Shown: positions 21,146 through 26,384 of the stretch, in pieces
Numbering within the stretch: position 1 is the first letter of the stretch
Layout: every line of letters begins with the position of its first letter
Virus record (IMG/VR): IMGVR_UViG_3300030118_002023
Span: 1-28,167 of that record
Length of the DNA: 28,167 bases
Source: a virus
Strand: one strand, 5' to 3'
Position numbers and translations under genes: made by a program
Notes under the pieces: model-generated
Database searches by the model: none
Told to the model about the DNA's origin: nothing
What the model saw: only the letters and a program-made list of their open reading frames with translations

Positions 21146-21858
21146 ACCTGATACTTTGAATTATCTTTTGAGAGGTGAACTACCACTGGTTCAAAATCAC
21201 AGTAAGCAGTGAAGCATTCTGGGTAAGCATACTGTGGTCCTAGGGTATGAACATCATCCTTATTCTCAATGAAGAACTTATTCATCTGACTCTCATCATG
21301 CCATACAGCAATTACATTCCTGTCTAGATCATCCTTGGTTCTTCTATCCAGTTCAGTAATCATATCAATCACATAGGGAACTCTACCACCCCACAGACAT
21401 CCCTGCCAGTAGGTTGTGATGTCATCATCCTCTGTGATAGAAGCAAGGGATTCTGGGTTAGTCTCAAAGGCACCAGGGAATTGAGTATGGGGTTGCATAC
21501 CAAGGGCATGGCAGGGGTGATGCACACCAATGAACTTCTTATCAGTCAGAAGTTCTTCTTCTGATACCTCTGCAACCACTCTCATATCAGCATCAAGGAA
21601 GAGAACATAGTCAAACTCTTTGAGTTTCTCTTCTGCTTTGAGGATAGTTCCCCATCTTTCCAGAGTGATATAAGGCCACTCTAAATGCTCCTGCTCATAG
21701 AAGATAATGTTCTCAGGAATACCTTGAAGCTCCCCATCTGTGAAGACAAAGTAACTCTTCTCTGTACTGGTTGCTAGGAACTTCTCACAACCCTCATACC
21801 AGGTAGGTAGAAAGTCAAGGTATCTATTGGTTCCAATAAAGACTACTGCTAGTTTCAT
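21142..21858 (-). CDS. Glycosyltransferase family 6 (ABO-type fold)
   Basis: This 238-residue protein, with no membrane anchor, is the size of bacterial and phage GT6 enzymes. It has the metal motif DAD at 89-91 (VLFLDADMRVV), HHPCHA, WQGCLWGG, and a C-terminal VWHDESQMNKFF then PQYAYPECF, the acceptor and nucleotide residues of GT6. GT6 includes mammalian A/B blood-group transferases, which are retaining GalNAc or Gal transferases. The DxD triplet is notable because most bacterial members have NxN and are metal-independent. It overlaps both neighbours by ATGA. Confidence 0.9.
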   Translation of the reverse strand: MKLAVVFIGTNRYLDFLPTWYEGCEKFLATSTEKSYFVFTDGELQGIPENIIFYEQEHLEWPYITLERWGTILKAEEKLKEFDYVLFLDADMRVVAEVSEEELLTDKKFIGVHHPCHALGMQPHTQFPGAFETNPESLASITEDDDITTYWQGCLWGGRVPYVIDMITELDRRTKDDLDRNVIAVWHDESQMNKFFIENKDDVHTLGPQYAYPECFTAYCDFEPVVVHLSKDNSKYQV

Positions 21859-22544
21859 TTTACAAAAGTAAGACTACAAACATTCAGATGAGGTTCACCA
21901 GGGACTCTGAATAAATCCTTGTCTCTATGCTCCCACCAACCAACTCTTTTGAATCCTTGTGCCTCTGCTGCTTTAACAAAGGTATCTGGACTCACAAACT
22001 CACCATCCTCAGAATCTAACTGACAGTCAGATGAAATGATGAATGTTCCCATTGGTTTAAGACATCTGTATGTCTCTCTGAATACATTATTCAAGACAGT
22101 TTGACCATCAGGACAGACACCTGTTCTACCACAGAAATGAGTGATTGCACAAAGGTCAAGAAAAACATCAACACTTTCATCCTCTACAAGAGGAAACCAG
22201 TCCCACACATTAGACTCAACCATCTTTGCTTTACTGCCTACACAATCATGGTCAAGGCGACCACCTGTCTTAGGAGTATCCACACAGGTCACATCATGGC
22301 CCCAGGAACTGATGATATGTGGAACACACCCCCTAGCACTACCTAGATCAACTACCTTCAATCCATCAGTATCATTGTAAAGGTATTCAAATCTTTCCAG
22401 TACACCAACCCACTTTACAAGAGCATCAGACTTTCTCCATAGATCCTGGTGTGGAAAGTCATTCTCCCAGTTTCTTCTGTCTCTCTCCTCTCTTGCATGT
22501 TGGAGATCTTGTTTGGTATAGAGATAATTGGTAACCTGATTCAT
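21855..22544 (-). CDS. Class I SAM-dependent methyltransferase
   Basis: This 229-residue protein has motif I VVDLGSARGCVPHI (64-77), VTCVDTPK with the acidic SAM-ribose residue, a VDVFLDLCAITHF motif IV region, and RCLKPMGTFIISSD. SLTFVK ends the last strand. Several Cys and His (CAITHFCGRTGVC) could bind metal. It would methylate a sugar, aglycone or lipid-linked intermediate of this cluster. ATGA overlaps with both neighbours. Confidence 0.85.
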   Translation of the reverse strand: MNQVTNYLYTKQDLQHAREERDRRNWENDFPHQDLWRKSDALVKWVGVLERFEYLYNDTDGLKVVDLGSARGCVPHIISSWGHDVTCVDTPKTGGRLDHDCVGSKAKMVESNVWDWFPLVEDESVDVFLDLCAITHFCGRTGVCPDGQTVLNNVFRETYRCLKPMGTFIISSDCQLDSEDGEFVSPDTFVKAAEAQGFKRVGWWEHRDKDLFRVPGEPHLNVCSLTFVK

Positions 22545-23197
22545 TCTCTAATCTCAAAGTCTGGGAGCGAATTATATAGATCTGTTGCTATTTGAAGAAT
22601 TGATTCAAACCTCTCACGCTTATCCTCTGGAACAAGATCCAGTGTAGAATTCCTAGGTTTCTTCTTATAGTTAGGGGGGACTGACTTCTGCCTCAAAAAG
22701 TCTACAAAGATTTCTTTTCCATAGTCCCATTGTACATCAGACTTAACACATAGGATAGGATATCTGACAGGATATGTGGTCCAGTTATGAATGTGTTCAT
22801 AGGTCATAAACCAATCAAGACCACCATCAACATACTCTTTAAGAGTATAGTGCTTTTTGTACTGTGGATGCACTTTATAGATTTCTTTTGATTCAGGATG
22901 CAACTCTACATTATCAGTCCTAGTTGGGTGTAAGGGTAGACCTTTATTCTCAATATGTGTAACACCCATATCACGTCTGAACAGAGAGATCACAGACTGA
23001 ACAGGGTCACCCATCACAAAGATAGCTCTATCAATCTCACTATACTGTGGTGGGTACAATGTATGCTTACACCTACCAAAGTTAATACCTTGATGGAAAT
23101 GATCTGAATTACTTTCAATGCCCAAATCATTTACAATCTTGAATAATTGACTGGATGCACATCCACCAATGCTATTCAGAATAGTTACTTCACTCAT
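22541..23197 (-). CDS. Sulfotransferase-like P-loop protein
   Basis: This 218-residue protein begins VTILNSIGGCASSQLFKIVN, resembling the 5'-phosphosulfate-binding loop of sulfotransferases (GxxSSxxL), and at about 57-75 has RAIFVMGDPVQSVISLFRR, resembling the 3'-phosphate-binding segment (RxP..xxxS). Downstream it has YFDFL-like LKEYVDGGLDWF. If correct it would transfer sulfate from PAPS to a glycan. The match is by eye and the Lys usual in the P-loop is absent, so it may be a diverged nucleotide-binding protein. Overlaps of 4 and 8 bases. Confidence 0.6.
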   Translation of the reverse strand: MSEVTILNSIGGCASSQLFKIVNDLGIESNSDHFHQGINFGRCKHTLYPPQYSEIDRAIFVMGDPVQSVISLFRRDMGVTHIENKGLPLHPTRTDNVELHPESKEIYKVHPQYKKHYTLKEYVDGGLDWFMTYEHIHNWTTYPVRYPILCVKSDVQWDYGKEIFVDFLRQKSVPPNYKKKPRNSTLDLVPEDKRERFESILQIATDLYNSLPDFEIRE

Positions 23198-23999
23198 CTA
23201 TTACCTCCCATTCATCTGGATACAAATCTCTGATATCTAGGTGTGCATTGTTGGGTCCAAACCATACTGATGGAGCAACTACTTTGCCCTTGTTTGCCAA
23301 CCAAGCACCCCACCAGGAGAATGTAGAGTTAGCAATAATAAAGTCTGAACATAAGGACATCAGGCACAGGTCAGTATAACTTGTGTTGCCCTCTGCTACT
23401 AGGAATCTATCATCAGAGAACAGTTGTTGCCTCTTACACCACTCTGGATCATCAGAGAATATAATTATATTCCTACCATCAAATCTAGTCAATGCCTTCT
23501 CATAGTAACTGATGTTCAGGTTGTGATGATTACCTGCATTCTTTAAGAAGTCACCTCTTCTGATGTGAAGTGCAACAGGATTATCAACACCAGACATTAT
23601 CTCTACACAAGGTTCTTTGATCTCATCAAAGAATTCAAAGTCCTTACGAATTACATCCTCAATATTCTTGAAATACCTCTCTGTCTGAAAGAAACCAACA
23701 AGATTTACCCAGTCAGGGCAGTTGTTATAGATGTCTTCATTAAAATGAAAACCACCCTCTTGTATATTAGGTCTATTAGCATCAATAACCTGTGCATTCA
23801 AAGCACTAAATGTGCTCATCTTGAATACATCAAAGAGTTCAATTCTTAATCTGTTACCAAGTACATCAGTAATGACCTCATCATGATAGGGGATGCAATA
23901 GTTGTATCCTCTGTTTGCTGCAATGCCTTTTACAGCAGCATACTGAAACATCTGGTTACCCAGTTGTCCCAGTTTGCCAAGATAATTAAACCCTATCAC
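23190..23999 (-). CDS. Glycosyltransferase family 11, alpha-1,2-fucosyltransferase-like
   Basis: This GT11 protein has GQLGNQMFQYAAVKG near the N-terminus (donor loop), the ALHIRRGDF motif (about 143-151, GDP-fucose binding), and DLCLMSLCSDFIIANSTFSW then WGAWL at the C-terminus. The frame is open to a TTG at 24050, but GTG at 23999 with AGGAG 10 bases upstream gives VIGFNYLGKLGQLGNQMF, the usual start position. It would transfer fucose or a related 6-deoxy sugar. The GDP-sugar enzymes in this cluster could feed it. It overlaps the GME gene by 14 bases at this start. Confidence 0.9.
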   Translation of the reverse strand: MIGFNYLGKLGQLGNQMFQYAAVKGIAANRGYNYCIPYHDEVITDVLGNRLRIELFDVFKMSTFSALNAQVIDANRPNIQEGGFHFNEDIYNNCPDWVNLVGFFQTERYFKNIEDVIRKDFEFFDEIKEPCVEIMSGVDNPVALHIRRGDFLKNAGNHHNLNISYYEKALTRFDGRNIIIFSDDPEWCKRQQLFSDDRFLVAEGNTSYTDLCLMSLCSDFIIANSTFSWWGAWLANKGKVVAPSVWFGPNNAHLDIRDLYPDEWEVIDE

Positions 24000-25083
24000 T
24001 ATTGATTTGCTCCTGAATCCAATGATATGTGTGACGAATACCCTCTTCAAGATTCACTTTTGGTTCCCATCCAAGTTTCTCTCTGATGAGATCATTGTTG
24101 GAGTTCCTACCCCTCACACCCAGAGGTGCATCAAGTTTATGTACTCTGCGTACAACCTTGCCTGATACCTTTGCAGCAGTCTCAACCAGTTGATTGATGG
24201 TTACCATCTCCTCAGAACCAATGTTCACAGGTCCAAGGAAGTCTGATTCCATCAGTCTTCTAGTTGCTTCAATACAGTCATCAATGAACAGGAAGGAACG
24301 AGTTTGTAAGCCATCTCCCCACACCTCGATTCCTCCACCAACCTCTGGGAGGTAAGCCACTTTACGGCAGATTGCAGCTGGTGCTTTCTCTCTTCCACCC
24401 TCCCAGGTTCCTTCTGGTCCAAAGATATTGTGGTAACGGGCAATCCTAACAGGAATGCCATGGTTACGATTGTAAGCCAAGTACAATCTCTCTGCAAAAA
24501 GTTTCTCCCACCCATATTCTGAGTCTGGGGCTGCTGGGTATGCTGAGTCTTCACGGCAATTAGGGATATCAGGGTCTAGTTGATTGTACTCTGGGTACAT
24601 ACAAGCAGAACCAGAGTAGAAGATCTTAGTAGGTTGATCAAGGTTAGGACGATGCTGACCAACTGCTGGTGGTTCATTACCAGTGAATGTCTCATTCAAC
24701 TTGCGAACAGATTCCAGGACATTCAGATTGATGGTACAGGAGTTATGCATAATCTCTGCATCATTGTCTCCTGTAAAGACAAATCCTGCTCCTCCCATAT
24801 CAGCAGCAAACTGATAGATCTCATCAAAAGGTTCAATATACTGATAGGGAACTTCTGCATAGAAGTTTCCATTAAATCCTGCAAACTGGATAACTCTCTC
24901 TACAAATTTGAAATCACGCAGGTCACCTACAATGAACTCATGTGCTTCTGTTTCACCAAACTCTGGGTGCTTGAGATCAACTCCACGCACCCAGTATCCT
25001 TCTGCACGCAGTCTTTCAACCATGTGACTACCAATAAACCCACCAGCACCTAGTACCAGTGCTGTCTTTCTATATTCAGACAT
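23986..25083 (-). CDS. GDP-mannose 3,5-epimerase-like SDR
   Basis: This 365-residue protein is close to plant GME (about 377). It has GAGGFIGS (12-19, NAD), AADMGGAGF (93-101), SACMYPE with catalytic Cys161, YGWEK (Y190, K194), and GTWEGGREKAPAAICRK with Lys233. The Cys-Lys spacing of 72 equals that of the Arabidopsis enzyme (C145/K217). Two stretches (about 64-88 and 131-151) look inserted relative to plant GME. It converts GDP-mannose to GDP-L-galactose/gulose, or an equivalent GDP-sugar. It is the first gene of the operon and ends 14 bases inside the GT11 gene. Confidence 0.92.
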   Translation of the reverse strand: MSEYRKTALVLGAGGFIGSHMVERLRAEGYWVRGVDLKHPEFGETEAHEFIVGDLRDFKFVERVIQFAGFNGNFYAEVPYQYIEPFDEIYQFAADMGGAGFVFTGDNDAEIMHNSCTINLNVLESVRKLNETFTGNEPPAVGQHRPNLDQPTKIFYSGSACMYPEYNQLDPDIPNCREDSAYPAAPDSEYGWEKLFAERLYLAYNRNHGIPVRIARYHNIFGPEGTWEGGREKAPAAICRKVAYLPEVGGGIEVWGDGLQTRSFLFIDDCIEATRRLMESDFLGPVNIGSEEMVTINQLVETAAKVSGKVVRRVHKLDAPLGVRGRNSNNDLIREKLGWEPKVNLEEGIRHTYHWIQEQINSDRV

Positions 25084-25104
25084 GTTAAAATAGTGTTTGT
25101 AATA

Positions 25105-25133
25105 ATTATAGGAGGTCAGATATCAGACGTCAA
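25105..25133 (-). promoter_or_regulatory. Sigma-70 promoter of the glycan operon
   Basis: The minus strand has TTGACG (25128-25133, 5/6), exactly 17 bp, then TATAAT (25105-25110, 6/6). The -35 box overlaps the stop codon of the 25123-25371 gene. The -10 box ends 21 bases from the ATG at 25083, so the leader is very short and has no clear Shine-Dalgarno. No late box is present, so this operon is predicted to be early or middle. Confidence 0.82.
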
Positions 25134-25371
25134 TCCTTCTGACACCATCTTCACCTTTGGGGAAATACTCTGTGATTGATTTCACTTTGTTAAGTGCTTC
25201 AATAAGTTTGTCAACTTTACCACCATCACTAGCAGGTGCTGCTTTGTGCTCATGATTTTTCAGTTTTGCAACTGCTGCTTCAAGAGCTTTCAATCTTGCT
25301 TCCACTTCTACATCATACTTTGACATAGATGCACCACTTGCAGACTTTGCTGCTGTTCCTTTGTACGCCAT
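25123..25371 (-). CDS. Small coiled-coil protein (82 aa)
   Basis: The start is MAYKGTAAKSASGASMSKYD at 25371; the frame is open six codons further but those codons lie in untranslated leader. The 82-residue protein is Ala/Lys-rich with a heptad-patterned helix (about 17-40, VEVEARLKALEAAVAKLK) and a charged, possibly helical second half. It ends GVRRIDV. It lies just downstream of a late-type box (25396-25403) and a terminator. A virion or scaffold role is possible; no family is recognised. Confidence 0.72.
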   Translation of the reverse strand: MAYKGTAAKSASGASMSKYDVEVEARLKALEAAVAKLKNHEHKAAPASDGGKVDKLIEALNKVKSITEYFPKGEDGVRRIDV

Positions 25372-25395
25372 GTTAATTAATAAAGACATCCAGTG

Positions 25396-25403
25396 TATTT
25401 AGA
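25396..25403 (-). promoter_or_regulatory. Late-promoter-like box TCTAAATA
   Basis: TCTAAATA on the minus strand sits 24 bases before the ATG at 25371, the same distance as its copy on the plus strand at 1463-1470. It directly follows the T-tract of the terminator at 25403-25431, mirroring the terminator/TATAAATA arrangement at 7904-7933. Confidence 0.6.
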
Positions 25404-25431
25404 AAAAAAGGAGACCCCTTGAGGTCTCCTT
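25403..25431 (-). terminator. Rho-independent terminator
   Basis: AAGGAGACC (25408-25416) and GGTCTCCTT (25423-25431) form a 9-bp stem with a 6-nt loop, and on the minus strand the stem runs into a seven-T tract. It ends the unit carrying the genes at 25549-26021 and its downstream hairpins. Confidence 0.9.
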
Positions 25432-25450
25432 AAAGGGTCTTGCATGCACG

Positions 25451-25539
25451 CCACTTGCTTTTAGGAAGCAAGAAACCATGGGGTCATATGACTCCACCAC
25501 CTAGTTTTAGGAACTAGGAAACCAGGGGTTATCCCGACC
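25451..25539. ncRNA. Tandem covarying hairpins, candidate structured RNA
   Basis: Two 28-nt units, 46 nt apart, share the layout CCA, 7-bp stem, loop TTAGG, 7-bp stem, AAACCA (25451-25478 and 25497-25524). The flanks and loop are identical, but the stems differ at three pairs and each change is compensated: CTTGCTT/AAGCAAG versus CCTAGTT/AACTAGG. After each unit GGGG begins another small hairpin (25480-25495 around GTCATATGAC; 25526-25535 GGG-TTAT-CCC). The region lies between the 25549 stop and the terminator, so on the minus strand it is the 3' UTR of an early unit. No known family recognised. Confidence 0.6.
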
Positions 25540-25548
25540 AGAGCTAGT

Positions 25549-25803
25549 TTAACGACATATCGAGTCTTTAATATAAGAAGGTGCGCCATCAGGATCCAAC
25601 CAACATGTATAGTCATGATCTTCCATAGCAGTGAGTAACTGCATTTCATTATCACAAAGATACATGTCTCTGTATTTTCCTGTATAGGAATCTACCTTTT
25701 GAATGCGACAGTCAGGTTGTCCATTGATTTCCAACTTACCAACCTGCACATACCTGTAAGGAAAACGTTCTAGAAGAACAGTGGGTTTCCTAGTGACTTT
25801 CAT
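25549..25803 (-). CDS. Small protein of unknown function (84 aa)
   Basis: The start is the ATG at 25803 (MKVTRKPTVLLERFPYRYVQ), two bases after the preceding stop. The 84-residue protein looks like a small beta-rich fold: alternating strands YVQVGKLEI, DCRIQKVDSYTGKYRDMYLC, then an acidic helix and YTCWLDPDG. Four Cys are spread out. No family recognised. It follows the 71-aa gene in the unit behind the promoter at 26044-26072. Confidence 0.72.
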   Translation of the reverse strand: MKVTRKPTVLLERFPYRYVQVGKLEINGQPDCRIQKVDSYTGKYRDMYLCDNEMQLLTAMEDHDYTCWLDPDGAPSYIKDSICR

Positions 25804-25805
25804 AA

Positions 25806-26021
25806 TCAAACAACTTCAGTGGTCTGGAGATCTTCTGCAATGCAGTCAATGAGGATATCATAATCATCAAGAGGATCACCAGAAAAGACTACTCCATCAT
25901 TCTCATAGAACTTGCGAACCTTCTTGTAAAGTTTTGGATTCTTTACATCCAGAAAGAAATCACCTTGAACTGCTGAACGAAGAGTAGTAATGTCTTTTTT
26001 GAACTTAGAAGTAATAGTCAT
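25806..26021 (-). CDS. Small acidic protein of unknown function (71 aa)
   Basis: The 71-residue protein begins MTITSKFKKDITTLRSAVQG: basic N-terminus, FYENDGVVFSGDPLDDYDIL in the middle, acidic C-terminus ending LQTTEVV. No membrane segment or known motif is seen. It is the first gene of the unit behind the sigma-70 promoter at 26044-26072, so probably early, when small host-takeover proteins are made; that role is inference only. Confidence 0.75.
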   Translation of the reverse strand: MTITSKFKKDITTLRSAVQGDFFLDVKNPKLYKKVRKFYENDGVVFSGDPLDDYDILIDCIAEDLQTTEVV

Positions 26022-26043
26022 TGTCTTGTGTGTTGACCTTTAT

Positions 26044-26072
26044 ATTATAGGACAGTGGACTCTTAGAGTCAA
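26044..26072 (-). promoter_or_regulatory. Sigma-70 promoter of the small early unit
   Basis: The minus strand has TTGACT (26067-26072, 5/6), exactly 17 bp, TATAAT (26044-26049, 6/6). Within the spacer and -35 box is an inverted repeat GACTC-TTA-GAGTC (26058-26070), a possible operator. The promoter is 22 bases upstream of the ATG at 26021. Confidence 0.82.
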
Positions 26073-26075
26073 TAG

Positions 26076-26095
26076 GGACAGACAAAAATCTGTCC
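26076..26095 (-). other. Hairpin between tRNA 3' end and promoter
   Basis: GGACAGA and TCTGTCC (26076-26082 and 26089-26095) pair perfectly around a 6-nt loop rich in A (T on the minus strand). It begins two bases after the tRNA discriminator base. It has no following T-tract on the minus strand, so it is more likely a 3' processing or stabilising element of the tRNA transcript than an intrinsic terminator. Confidence 0.45.
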
Positions 26096-26097
26096 TA

Positions 26098-26170
26098 TGC
26101 TTCCTGAGAGGATCGAACTCTCCTTAGGCAAATTATGAGTTTGCTGCATTCACCAGATTGCTAAGGAAGC
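26098..26170 (-). tRNA. tRNA with CAU anticodon (Met or Ile2)
   Basis: The 73-nt sequence folds as a full cloverleaf: acceptor GCTTCCT/AGGAAGC, D arm GCA...TGC with GG in the loop, anticodon stem GCAAA/TTTGC with loop CTCATAA (anticodon CAT), five-base variable loop, T arm GAGAG/CTCTC with TTCGATC loop, discriminator A. CCA is not encoded. CAT is either elongator tRNA-Met or tRNA-Ile2 read as AUA after lysidine modification; sequence alone does not decide. It is expressed with the upstream antitoxin-like gene or from read-through. Confidence 0.92.
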
Positions 26171-26177
26171 AGGTAAA

Positions 26178-26351
26178 TTAGGATGCTTCGTTGTTCTGGT
26201 CTATGTACAACCTGAAATACTCTTCATCAGCAGGCACCATGACTGCCTTCTCTCCTCTCTCATTCTCTACCCCAATTGGTTCACCTTTCTCTACTCTGGT
26301 GACCAATTGTTCCCAGTTCTTTTGCCAGTATTCCACGGAATAAAAATCCAT
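26178..26351 (-). CDS. PhD/YefM antitoxin-like protein (57 aa), no toxin partner
   Basis: The 57-residue frame begins MDFYSVEYWQKNWEQLVTRV and continues EKGEPIGVENERGEKAVMVP, then a helical tail. The order helix, KGEPIxVxNxxGxxAVMVP, helix matches the core of PhD/YefM antitoxins, which bind DNA as dimers and neutralise a toxin. No RelE/Doc-type toxin gene lies beside it. A perfect inverted repeat directly precedes the start (26352-26373). It ends seven bases before the tRNA. It could be an anti-host-toxin decoy or a stand-alone regulator. Confidence 0.65.
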   Translation of the reverse strand: MDFYSVEYWQKNWEQLVTRVEKGEPIGVENERGEKAVMVPADEEYFRLYIDQNNEAS

Positions 26352-26373
26352 AGTTGCAAGTATATATGCAACT
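26352..26373. promoter_or_regulatory. Inverted repeat abutting the antitoxin-like start codon
   Basis: AGTTGCA (26352-26358) and TGCAACT (26367-26373) are a perfect 7-bp inverted repeat with an 8-bp AT-rich centre, ending one base before the ATG at 26351. PhD/YefM proteins bind such palindromes to repress their own genes, but a translation-blocking mRNA hairpin is equally possible. No clear Shine-Dalgarno is visible. Confidence 0.45.
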
Positions 26374-26384
26374 AATAATATAAC

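Noticed and set aside
25441-25539. CRISPR-like or tRNA-like repeats
   Set aside because: Only two units with differing stems, and no spacer pattern, cloverleaf or anticodon arm.
25461-25655. 64-aa minus-strand frame covering the tandem hairpins
   Set aside because: It overlaps the 25549-25803 gene in another frame and the hairpin changes are compensatory rather than codon-conserving, so an RNA element explains the region better.
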